27,602 nucleotides of DNA from Actinomycetota bacterium (GTDB lineage Bacteria > Actinomycetota > Actinomycetes > S36-B12 > UBA10799), in assembly GCA_030837395.1 (NCBI GenBank), contig JAUPKO010000620.1, positions 1 through 27,602 of the forward strand. Reading direction: 5' to 3'. The notes under the pieces are model-generated. The model saw only the letters and a program-made list of their open reading frames with translations. It was not told where the DNA came from and did not search any database. Shown piece after piece: positions 7,106 to 14,982 of the stretch. The translations under genes were made by a program, and so were the position numbers. Positions within the stretch are counted from its first letter, which is position 1; each line of letters starts with the position of its first letter.

Positions 7106-8908
7106 TCAGGCGGGTCCGGGTGTGCTGTAGATCGCCTCGATCTCGTCGGCGAAGTCCTCGGTGATCACACCCCGCTTGAGCTTCTGTGTGGGCGTCATGT
7201 GGCCGGACTCCTCGGTGAACTCCACGTCCAGCAGTCGCCAGGACCGAATCGACTCGGCCTTGGAGACCGCTGCGTTGGCGTCATCCACCGCGGCCTGCAA
7301 CTCCTCGCGCAGGTCGGCATCGTCGTGCAACTCGGCCACCGTGGTGCCGGTCTTCTTGTGGGCGGCCGCCCAGGCCGGGAGTGCCTCCGGCGCGACCGTG
7401 ATCAGAGCACCGATGAACGGGCGTCCTTCACCCACCACGAGGGCCTGCCCGACCAGGTTGTGCGCCTGCATCCGATCCTCCAACACGGTCGGGGCAACGT
7501 TCTTGCCACCCGCCGTGACGATGATCTCCTTCTTTCGGCCGGTGATACTCAGGAAGCCATCGGCATCGAGGCTCCCGAGGTCGCCGGTGGCGAACCAGCC
7601 GTCGGTGTCGATCGCCGCGGCAGTAGCCGCAGCATTGTTGTGGTAGCCGGCCATGATGTGCGGTCCGCGCAGCGAGATCTCGCCGTCGTCGGCGATTCGC
7701 ACGGCCGTGCCCGGCATTGGTTGGCCGACCGACCCGATCCGTGGATTCTCAGCCCGGTTGAACGTGCCCGACGCCGTGGTCTCGGTCAGTCCGTAACCCT
7801 CCATCACGGTCAGACCGATGCCTGCGTAGAACATGCCCAGCCGCTCGCCCAGGCTGGCGCCGCCGGTGATCGCATAGCGCAGCCTGCCGCCCATCGCAGC
7901 GCGCAACTTGCCGTAGACCAGCCGGTCGAACAGGGCGTGCTGGGCGCGCAGGAGCAGCGAGGGGCCGGTGCCGGCATGGGTGGCGCGGCCGTAGTCGATC
8001 GCCACTGCTGCCGCGCGTTCGAAGATCCACCCCTTGCCGCCCGCGTGAGCCTTCTGCTGGGAGGCGCTGAAGATCTTCTCGAAGATTCTCGGCACCCCCA
8101 CCAGGAAGGTCGGCCGCACTGTGGCCATATCACCGACCAGCAGTTTCGGGTTGGGGCAGTGGGCCACCTTCATGCCGCCCTCCGCGCAATACACCTGCGC
8201 TCCCCGACCAAGCACATGCGCCAACGGCAGGAACAGCACCGTGGTGGCCTCCGGGGTCTGCACCACCGGACCAGTCGTGGCCACCAGCGTGCGCACCACG
8301 AACATCAGATTCGTGTGGGTGATCACACAGCCCTTGGGCCGTCCGGTGGTGCCCGAGGTGTAGACGATCGTGGCCGGGTCGGCGGGGGTGGCCTTGGCCG
8401 AACAGGCCGCAAGCTCGTCTTCGGGCACCGACTGCCCCTCGGCCGCGAGCTGGGCCAGGAGGTCATCGTCCATGACCCAGATCGGCGGCGGGGTCGCGGT
8501 GGCCGCCCGGACCCGATCGGCCGACGCGGCGGAGTCGGTGATGACCGCCGAGACGCCGCTGTCGGCCAGAATCCACTCGATCTGTTCGGCGGACGACGTA
8601 TCGTAGATCGGCACCGCGAAGGAGCCGGTCCGCCACAGGGCAAAGTCCAACACCGTCCACTCGTAGCGAGTCGGCGACATGATGGCCACGGGCGTGCCTG
8701 CCACGACCCCACGGGCGATCAGGCCCTTGGCTACCGCGTCCACCTGCGAGGCGAATTCGGCCGCAGTCACGTCACGCCAGCCGGACTCCTCGCGGACGGC
8801 GTACATGGGCCGGTCGGGGAAGAGGCCGGCGTTGCGGGCAGGAATCGAGCCCGCGGTGTCGGTGATGGGGAGGGCGACCGCGGCGGGGACCTCACGTTCG
8901 ACAATCAT
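7106..8908 (-). CDS. AMP-forming long-chain fatty acid-CoA ligase
   Basis: The 600-residue product activates fatty acids to acyl-CoA through an acyl-AMP intermediate. Family motifs appear in order: the P-loop-like TSGTTGRPKG (184-193) for ATP, GYGLTETT (371-378), TGDLGSLDADGF and TGRKKEII toward the hinge, and a C-terminal lysine in PTQKLKRG. Length and motifs match FadD15-like bacterial long-chain enzymes. The frame is open further upstream to 9256, but similarity begins at the ATG at 8908, which has a purine-rich GAAGAGATTGGA upstream. It follows the zinc protease gene by 38 bp and may share its transcript. Chain-length preference cannot be told from sequence. Confidence 0.9.
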   Translation of the reverse strand: MIVEREVPAAVALPITDTAGSIPARNAGLFPDRPMYAVREESGWRDVTAAEFASQVDAVAKGLIARGVVAGTPVAIMSPTRYEWTVLDFALWRTGSFAVPIYDTSSAEQIEWILADSGVSAVITDSAASADRVRAATATPPPIWVMDDDLLAQLAAEGQSVPEDELAACSAKATPADPATIVYTSGTTGRPKGCVITHTNLMFVVRTLVATTGPVVQTPEATTVLFLPLAHVLGRGAQVYCAEGGMKVAHCPNPKLLVGDMATVRPTFLVGVPRIFEKIFSASQQKAHAGGKGWIFERAAAVAIDYGRATHAGTGPSLLLRAQHALFDRLVYGKLRAAMGGRLRYAITGGASLGERLGMFYAGIGLTVMEGYGLTETTASGTFNRAENPRIGSVGQPMPGTAVRIADDGEISLRGPHIMAGYHNNAAATAAAIDTDGWFATGDLGSLDADGFLSITGRKKEIIVTAGGKNVAPTVLEDRMQAHNLVGQALVVGEGRPFIGALITVAPEALPAWAAAHKKTGTTVAELHDDADLREELQAAVDDANAAVSKAESIRSWRLLDVEFTEESGHMTPTQKLKRGVITEDFADEIEAIYSTPGPA

Positions 8909-8946
8909 CGTGTTCCAATCTCTTCGGTCGTGCGGGCAGCGAACAG

Positions 8947-10014
8947 TCACAGATCCGGCGAGCAACTCCCGGAGCCCACGGCGGCGAGGCCGGCAAGATC
9001 GCCCCGCTGGAACTCGCGCTGATCCTGGTACACCGGAGCCATCAACTGAGTCGGGTCCGGCACGTGGTTGAGCCCGACGACGTGCGCTAGTTCGTGCAGC
9101 AGGATGGCTCGCAGCGTTACAGGATCGGAGTTTGACGACCCGTCGGGATCGATCGCCACGAAGCCAGTCACATAGTGGGTCAAGCCGGTCTCGGACTCCG
9201 TGACGCCCTGCGGGCCGCCCTGGCCCGCCGCATTCTCGGCCGTGCTGGGGGCCCACCCGATGAGGATCGGCGCCCAGCGCTCGCCGTAGCGCTCGGGCTG
9301 GTACGCCCGGCGGGTCGCCTCGGCACTCGCGGGTTCATCGGTGGTGCCCTCCAACACGAAAGCCACTCCAGTCGCCTGTCGTACCGTCGCCACCACACCG
9401 GCCACGAGGTCGTAGGCCCCCGCAGGTGCCCCCGCCAGGTTGACCACGACCTGCCACTGCCGACAGGGCGAGAATCCCGCAGCCGATCCGTCCGGGTTGG
9501 TCGTCATGGCCGCCCAGTCGCTGCTGCCGTTGAATGGGACCTTGGCCAGCAACCGCCGGGGCTGCTCACCGACTCCAGGCGGTGGAAAGTCAGGCGGACG
9601 GGCTGGTTCGACCGGTTCGGCGAACACCTCGAGGTTCGGAGAGGGGGGCGCCTGCACGCTGATGGCGGGGGCCGGTTCGGCCGGTGCCGTGGCCGCCGGA
9701 GTCATCGGCGCGGCTGGCTGGACGGTGGCTTGCGGCGCCACTGCCTCGGCACTCTGGCGGGGGTCCAGGCCGCGGCCCACCAGTGCCCCCGCGACCAGCG
9801 CAAGCACCGCCACGGTGGCCGCCATCACCCAGGCACCTCGGTGCGACTGTCGACGGGCCGGGGCGGGCGCAGGCACCGAGTCATCGACCTCGATCAGGAA
9901 AACCCAGTCCGACGGTGCGGCCGGCCAGTGCGCGGGCGGCCGCCAGCCGGCCGGGGGCAACCACCCCGTTGGCGGCGTGGGCCAGCCGGGCGGGCCGTTC
10001 CAGTAGACCGCCAT
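8947..10014 (-). CDS. Membrane-anchored matrixin-like zinc metallopeptidase
   Basis: The 355-residue product should be a type II membrane protein with its protease domain outside the cell. Residues 8-37 hold three to four degenerate PPxGW units, followed by an acidic stretch. One transmembrane helix spans about 61-81, then comes a Pro/Ala linker to about residue 150. The C-terminal domain carries HELAHVVGLNH at 307-317, the HExxHxxGxxH zinc motif with E308 as catalytic base, and M325 in QLMAP as the likely Met-turn. This places it among metzincins, nearest matrixins. Two cysteines (in FSPCRQW and near the C-terminus) could form a disulfide. GGAAGGTGG precedes the ATG. The substrate is unknown. 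It is divergent from glpD. Confidence 0.8.
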   Translation of the reverse strand: MAVYWNGPPGWPTPPTGWLPPAGWRPPAHWPAAPSDWVFLIEVDDSVPAPAPARRQSHRGAWVMAATVAVLALVAGALVGRGLDPRQSAEAVAPQATVQPAAPMTPAATAPAEPAPAISVQAPPSPNLEVFAEPVEPARPPDFPPPGVGEQPRRLLAKVPFNGSSDWAAMTTNPDGSAAGFSPCRQWQVVVNLAGAPAGAYDLVAGVVATVRQATGVAFVLEGTTDEPASAEATRRAYQPERYGERWAPILIGWAPSTAENAAGQGGPQGVTESETGLTHYVTGFVAIDPDGSSNSDPVTLRAILLHELAHVVGLNHVPDPTQLMAPVYQDQREFQRGDLAGLAAVGSGSCSPDL

Positions 10015-10205
10015 CGGTCACCACCTTCCGGCGCGCGCCCCGCACCACACTTCGATTATCGCCCCTGCGCGCGGTCGGCCGCGCCCCGCCTGACCAACTC
10101 GAGGACCAGGACCCAGAATCAGCGTCCGCGCTGCTCATCGGCCATGCTAGAGGGGAGGCTCCCGGTGCGGTGAGCCCGATGCTCGGCACCGAAGGGAATT
10201 GAGCC

Positions 10206-11870
10206 ATGGGACTGCGGCAGACCAATCTCGCCAAACTCGACGGCGGCGACTTCGACGTGCTGATCGTGGGCGGTGGCATCAACGGCGCAGTGTCCGCGGC
10301 GGCACTGGCGGCCCGGGGCGCCTCGGTGGCCGTGATCGATCGCGGTGACTTCGCCAGCTTCACCTCGATGGAGTCCTCCAACTTGGTGTGGGGTGGCTTC
10401 AAGTACCTGGAGAACTATGAGTTCGGCCTGGTGCGCAACCTGTGCATGTCGCGCAATCACCTCATGCGCGCCTACCCGGCCAACCTCAAGGAGATCCGCT
10501 TCCTGGCCACCCTTGATGAGCACTCTCCCTACCAGCCGTGGTTCTCGGCACTGGGCGCCACGGCCTATTGGATGATCGGCAACGGCTTCACCAAACCGCC
10601 GGCACTGCTGGGCCGCAAGGGCATCCTCAAGCGCGAGCCCAAGGTCGACGTCGACACGGCTCTCGGCGGCATCGAGTACTCGGACGCCTACATCGTCGAC
10701 AACGACTCCCGCTTCGTGTTCGGGTTCATCAGGTCCGCGTTGAACTCAGGTGCGGTGTGCGCCAACTACGTGGAGCTGCGCAGTGCCGAGCGCACACCGT
10801 GGGGGTGGCGGGCGTGGCTGCACGACACCGACGGCGGGGCCGACTACGAGGTCACGGCAAAGGTGATCGTCAACGCGGCCGGCCCGTTCATCGACGACCT
10901 CAACGCCGCCCTGGGCATCACCACCAAACACAAGATCGTGTTCTCCAAGGGAATCCACCTGCTCGTGCCCCGCATCGCCGGCAGCGAGCGAGTGCTGGCG
11001 TTCTTCGACGACACCGAGCGACTGTTCTACGTGATCCCCATGGGTCCGCGGTCGGTGATCGGCACCACCGACGAACGCGTCGACCAGCCGGTGACACACG
11101 TTCAAGACGAGGACCGCGACTTCCTGCTCGAACAGATCAACGCGCGCCTCACCCTCGACCAGCCGCTGACCCCGGCCGACATCATCGCCTCCCGGTGTGG
11201 CGTCAGGCCGCTGGTGGTGGAGGGTTCGGGCAAGGGCTCGGAGGAGCAGGACTGGACCTCGCTGTCCCGCAAACACGCCATGGAGGTGGACAAGAAGGAG
11301 AACTTCGTGTCGATCTTCGGCGGCAAACTCACTGACTGCGTCAACATCGGCAACGAGGTCGCCAAGGCGGTGTCCAAACTTGGGGTGCGGTTGGACAAGG
11401 ACCGCAGCACCTGGTACGGCGAGCCGCCCAAGGCCACCCGCGACGAGTTCTTCCGGCAGGCCCGGCTGATGCACCTCGATAAGTTGCGCCAGCGCGCCAG
11501 CTTCGAGACCCTCTCCACCCGGCTGTGGCGCCGCTACGGGCTGCGGGCGTTCGCGATGCTCGAGGCGATCCGCGACGACCCGGCAATGGCGCAGGACATC
11601 ATCGCGGGGGCCGAGTACGTGCGAGTCGAGCTCTACTACGCTGCCCAGACCGAGATGATCACCACCCTGGACGACTTCCTGCGGCGCCGCTCCAAGATCG
11701 CCCTCGTGCTCAGCTACGAGGAGATCCGCGATGCCGACGGCATCCGCGAGGCCTGCCAGTTGCTGTTCGGCGATGACGCCGACCGGCGCTACGACGAGTA
11801 CTTCACGCGCGAGCGGGAAGCCGAAGCGGCCGCCCTGCGAGCTGCGGATGCGGAGCCCGTGCCGGCCTGA
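10206..11870 (+). CDS. glpD: FAD-dependent glycerol-3-phosphate dehydrogenase
   Basis: The 554-residue product should oxidise sn-glycerol-3-phosphate to dihydroxyacetone phosphate and pass electrons to the membrane quinone pool. The FAD-binding Rossmann motif VGGGINGA lies at 21-28, and the DAO fold continues to about residue 380. IGTTDERV resembles the family's IGTTD motif. The C-terminal helical cap, with a Tyr-rich YYAAQTEMITTLDDFLRRRS segment, is typical of GlpD. The place usually occupied by SSKLIHGGLRYLE reads SSNLVWGGFKYLEN, so it belongs to a divergent subgroup and the substrate is slightly less certain. The ATG follows AAGGGAATTGAGCC. Neighbouring phosphate genes are not obviously functionally tied to it. 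Confidence 0.83.
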   Translation: MGLRQTNLAKLDGGDFDVLIVGGGINGAVSAAALAARGASVAVIDRGDFASFTSMESSNLVWGGFKYLENYEFGLVRNLCMSRNHLMRAYPANLKEIRFLATLDEHSPYQPWFSALGATAYWMIGNGFTKPPALLGRKGILKREPKVDVDTALGGIEYSDAYIVDNDSRFVFGFIRSALNSGAVCANYVELRSAERTPWGWRAWLHDTDGGADYEVTAKVIVNAAGPFIDDLNAALGITTKHKIVFSKGIHLLVPRIAGSERVLAFFDDTERLFYVIPMGPRSVIGTTDERVDQPVTHVQDEDRDFLLEQINARLTLDQPLTPADIIASRCGVRPLVVEGSGKGSEEQDWTSLSRKHAMEVDKKENFVSIFGGKLTDCVNIGNEVAKAVSKLGVRLDKDRSTWYGEPPKATRDEFFRQARLMHLDKLRQRASFETLSTRLWRRYGLRAFAMLEAIRDDPAMAQDIIAGAEYVRVELYYAAQTEMITTLDDFLRRRSKIALVLSYEEIRDADGIREACQLLFGDDADRRYDEYFTREREAEAAALRAADAEPVPA

Positions 11871-11873
11871 GCA

Positions 11874-11924
11874 TGACGAGTGTGGTTTCAGGGCATCACA
11901 GGTGCCACGAAACCACACTCGTTA
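11874..11924. terminator. Bidirectional terminator / palindromic element between glpD and pstB
   Basis: A perfect 14-bp stem (11876-11889 with 11909-11922), extendable by a G-U and a T-A pair, encloses an inner GGCA/TGCC stem. It starts 4 bp after the glpD stop and ends 9 bp before the pstB stop, so it can terminate both convergent transcripts. No T run is present. Confidence 0.75.
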
Positions 11925-11932
11925 CAGCGGAC

Positions 11933-12826
11933 CTAACCGAAGCGACCGGAGATGTAGTCCTCGGTCTGCTTCTCCCGCGGGCTGGAGAAGATCTCCTGCG
12001 TGGGGCCGGACTCCACCAACTTGCCGGGCTGACCGACGCCGGCGAGGTTGTAGAACGCCGTGGTGTCCGAGACCCGCGCGGCCTGCTGCATGTTGTGGGT
12101 GACGATGACGATCGTGAACTCGGTCTTGAGTTCGTGCACGAGGTCCTCGATGGCCAGCGTCGAGATCGGGTCCAGCGCCGATGCCGGCTCGTCCATGAGC
12201 AATACCTCCGGCTCGACCGCGATAGCCCGGGCGATGCACAGTCGCTGCTGCTGCCCGCCGGACAGGCCCGCCCCCGGGGCCTTGAGCCGGTCCTTGACCT
12301 CGTTCCACAGGTTGGCCCCACGCAGGGACTTCTCCACCACGACATCGGTGTCGCCCTTGCGCAGCCGACGGCCCTTCTCCAACTTCAATCCGGCGATCAC
12401 GTTGTCGTAGATCGACATCGTCGGGAACGGGTTCGGCCGCTGGAACACCATGCCCACGGTCCGCCGCACGTTGACCGGGTCGACGTCGGGGGCGTAGATG
12501 TTCTGCTCGTCGAGCAGTACCTCACCCTTGACGTGGGCGCCTGGGATTACTTCGTGCATGCGGTTGAGCGTGCGCAGCACCGTCGACTTGCCGCAGCCGG
12601 ACGGCCCGATGAAGGCCGTCACAGCGCGCGGCTCGATCGCCAATGAGACGCCCTCCACCGCAAGGAAACTGCCGTAGTAGATGTTGACGTCGCGTAAGTC
12701 CATTCGCTTGGCTCGCGAACCGCCGTCGATCTCGTGCACCTTCTGCGCCTCCACACGCCCGGCAGCAGCGGCCGAGGCCACCGCCGTCACATCAACCGTC
12801 ACTGGCGAGTTGATCTCCGAAGCCAT
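11933..12826 (-). CDS. pstB: Phosphate ABC transporter ATP-binding protein PstB
   Basis: The 297-residue product is the ATPase that powers high-affinity phosphate import through PstC/PstA at the cytoplasmic face. It has Walker A GPSGCGKST (74-82), the signature LSGGQQQRL (about 188-196), and Walker B VLLMDEP, with D212-E213. The PstB-specific VFQRPNPFP follows the Q loop. The last residues, DYISGRFG, are the usual PstB ending. An Ala-rich N-terminal extension of about 40 residues precedes the ABC domain, longer than in typical 255-residue PstB. I chose ATG 12826 because GGAG is 6 nt upstream; ATG 12829 and TTG 12838 are in the same frame. It is the last gene of pstSCAB, 20 bp after pstA. It ends in TAG. 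Confidence 0.95.
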   Translation of the reverse strand: MASEINSPVTVDVTAVASAAAAGRVEAQKVHEIDGGSRAKRMDLRDVNIYYGSFLAVEGVSLAIEPRAVTAFIGPSGCGKSTVLRTLNRMHEVIPGAHVKGEVLLDEQNIYAPDVDPVNVRRTVGMVFQRPNPFPTMSIYDNVIAGLKLEKGRRLRKGDTDVVVEKSLRGANLWNEVKDRLKAPGAGLSGGQQQRLCIARAIAVEPEVLLMDEPASALDPISTLAIEDLVHELKTEFTIVIVTHNMQQAARVSDTTAFYNLAGVGQPGKLVESGPTQEIFSSPREKQTEDYISGRFG

Positions 12827-12846
12827 CATTGTCTCCAATCCTCACG

Positions 12847-13920
12847 TCAGGACGTCTTGGGCGCGAATAGTCGAGCGACGATCCGGGCGCCGAGGTACAG
12901 GATCATCACGAGCAGGATAAGTACCAACGCACCCGCCCAGGCGCGGTCCAAAGACGCGTTGGTGCCGCTGGCGATCTGATCCCAGACGAACGTTGGCAAT
13001 GAGGCCTGGGGGCCGGCGAAGGGGTTCCAGTTCATGCTCTGCGACAGGAACGTCGTGAGCAGCAGCGGGGCCGTCTCACCGGCGACGCGAGCCACCGCCA
13101 GCATGACACCGGTGATGATGCCGCCGAGGGCGGTCGGGATGACGATTTTGATGATCGTCTTCCACTTGGGGATGCCGAGCGCCAATGATGCCTCGCGCAG
13201 GTCGTTGGGCACGATGCGCAGCATCTCCTCCGTGGTGCGCACGACCGTCGGGATCATCAGGATCGTCAGGGCCAGCGAGGCCGCGAAGCCGGAGCGTTCG
13301 AAGCCCAGCGTCAGCACCCAGAAGGTGTAGATGAACAGACCAGCGATGATCGACGGGATACCCGTCATCACGTCGACGAAGAAGCTGATCGCCTTGCTGA
13401 GGCGGTTGGCGGCTGCGTACTCAACCAAGTAGACCGCGGTGAGGATGCCGATGGGCACTGCGATGATCGCCGCGATCAGCACCTGCTCCAACGTGCCGAC
13501 CAATGCATGGGCGATGCCACCGCCCTCGCGGCGCGGACTGACGTTGCGCATGGTGTCGGTCATGAAGCTAAGGTCCAGCGCGGCCAGACCCTTGATGATG
13601 GTGACCGTCAAGATGGCCACCAGGGCGGCGAAGGCGGCCACGAACGTGGCATAGATCAGCGTCGTGGCCAAACGGTCGACGGCGTGCCGCTTGCCCTCCA
13701 CCGCGAACGACCAGCCGGTCTGCCCGACGACGAACAGCAGCACTGCGACGACCACGGTGCCGGCCACGCCCTGCACGCCGGTCGTCAGGTTGAGCACGAC
13801 GGCGGCGACCACTGCGGCGACCGCACTGTAGACCGGCGCCAACCGCGGCAGGGTCTTGCCCGTGAGGTCCCGGGCGGGTGCCGGGGTGGGGGCCGAAGGC
13901 CGGGTCGCGGTGGTGCTCAT
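12847..13920 (-). CDS. pstA: Phosphate ABC transporter permease PstA
   Basis: The 357-residue product is one of the two membrane channels of the Pst phosphate importer. After a Pro/Ala-rich cytoplasmic start it has two hydrophobic segments (about residues 30-70), then the conserved permease core. This includes a TGIPSIIAGLFIY stretch and the EAA loop REASLALGIPKWKTI that contacts PstB. Paired N-terminal segments and greater length than the 290-residue E. coli protein are common in actinobacteria. The ATG at 13920 overlaps the pstC stop by 4 bp (ATGA), with GGAGCC upstream, which fixes the start even though the frame is open to 14055. Confidence 0.94.
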   Translation of the reverse strand: MSTTATRPSAPTPAPARDLTGKTLPRLAPVYSAVAAVVAAVVLNLTTGVQGVAGTVVVAVLLFVVGQTGWSFAVEGKRHAVDRLATTLIYATFVAAFAALVAILTVTIIKGLAALDLSFMTDTMRNVSPRREGGGIAHALVGTLEQVLIAAIIAVPIGILTAVYLVEYAAANRLSKAISFFVDVMTGIPSIIAGLFIYTFWVLTLGFERSGFAASLALTILMIPTVVRTTEEMLRIVPNDLREASLALGIPKWKTIIKIVIPTALGGIITGVMLAVARVAGETAPLLLTTFLSQSMNWNPFAGPQASLPTFVWDQIASGTNASLDRAWAGALVLILLVMILYLGARIVARLFAPKTS

Positions 13921-14903
13921 GAGTTGGCTCCTGAGAAAGCGGCCCGGCGAGCGATGATCCAGCGGGCGATCATGTTGACCACCATCGTGATGACGAACAG
14001 CACCAGACCGGAGGCGATCAACGCACTCAGGCCGTTCGGGCCGGCTTCGTTCCACTTCAGCGCGATGTTGGCGGCGAACGTGTTGCCGCCAGGTTCGGTG
14101 ATGTGCCAGTTGATGGTGAACAGCGCGGACAGGATAAGCGCCACGGCGATGGTCTCACCCAGGGCTCGACCCAATGCCAGCATGGCGCCGGAGATCATTC
14201 CGGGTCGGGCGAAGGGGAACACCGAGACGCGGATCATCTCCCACCGGGTGGCACCGAGGGCCAGAGCGGCCTCTCGGTGCGCCTGCGGCACCTGGGTGAA
14301 CACTTCACGGGTGATGGCCGACATCGTCGGCAGGATCATGATCGCCAGCACGACGGCTGCGATGAAAATCGACTTCGTGTAGATGCCCTGGGTGTTCTTG
14401 AACAGAGGGATGAAGCCGAGGTAGTCGTTCATCCACTTGGTCAGCCCGAACATGTTGGGCATCAGGAACTGCAAGCCCCACAGGCCGAAGATGATCGACG
14501 GCACCGCGGCCAGCACATCCATGACGAAGGCCATCGTGGCGGCCAACTTGCGCGGCGCGTAGAAGGCGATGAACAGGGCCGCGCCGATTCCGATCGGGAC
14601 TGCGATCACCATCGCGATGATTGCCGTCATGAAGGTGCCGAACGCCAAGGCGGCGATGCCGAAGGTAGGCGGCTTGTCGTCCGGGAACCACTCCTGATAG
14701 GTGAAGAAGTTCACCGAGTCTGTGGTGAGCGAGGGGATCGATCGCCACACCAGGAAGATCGCGATGGCCGCCATCACGACCAGGACGCCGATGCCGGCGT
14801 AGAGCGTGGCACCGCGGAACACGCGGTCGCCCTTGCGCACGGCGGAGCCCTTGAGTTCGACCGGTGGCGCGTCGTCCTCCGGCGGCCGGGTGATTGTGGC
14901 CAT
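13917..14903 (-). CDS. pstC: Phosphate ABC transporter permease PstC
   Basis: The 328-residue product is the second Pst permease. The first transmembrane helix is at about residues 30-54 and is followed by an extracytoplasmic loop with FFTYQEWFPD. Conserved features are the VPIGIGAALFIAFYAP segment, LAAVPSIIFGLWG, and the EAA loop REAALALGATRWEMI for PstB contact. The ATG is preceded by GGAAGGAAG. It lies 79 bp behind pstS, with a strong hairpin in the gap, and overlaps pstA by 4 bp. Confidence 0.95.
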   Translation of the reverse strand: MATITRPPEDDAPPVELKGSAVRKGDRVFRGATLYAGIGVLVVMAAIAIFLVWRSIPSLTTDSVNFFTYQEWFPDDKPPTFGIAALAFGTFMTAIIAMVIAVPIGIGAALFIAFYAPRKLAATMAFVMDVLAAVPSIIFGLWGLQFLMPNMFGLTKWMNDYLGFIPLFKNTQGIYTKSIFIAAVVLAIMILPTMSAITREVFTQVPQAHREAALALGATRWEMIRVSVFPFARPGMISGAMLALGRALGETIAVALILSALFTINWHITEPGGNTFAANIALKWNEAGPNGLSALIASGLVLFVITMVVNMIARWIIARRAAFSGANS

Positions 14904-14938
14904 CTTGCTTCCTTCCCGTTACTGGCCTAGCCAGGGCT

Positions 14939-14977
14939 GCCGGGTGGCGGCGGTCAGTGGGACCACCACCACCCGGC
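14939..14977 (-). terminator. Attenuator-like hairpin between pstS and pstC
   Basis: Arms 14939-14955 and 14961-14977 form a 17-bp stem around a 5-nt loop. In minus-strand RNA all 17 positions pair (two G-U), while plus-strand RNA has two C-A mismatches, so the structure is tuned to the pst transcript. It begins 6 bp after the pstS stop. There is no U tract, so partial termination or 3'-end protection of pstS mRNA is likelier than full termination. Confidence 0.65.
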
Positions 14978-14982
14978 GGGGT

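Noticed and set aside
6962..9022. A 686-codon open frame on the plus strand opposite the acyl-CoA ligase
   Set aside because: It is a shadow of a real minus-strand gene in high-GC DNA; its translation is Arg/Gly/His-rich and lacks family motifs, while the opposite strand encodes a complete ligase.
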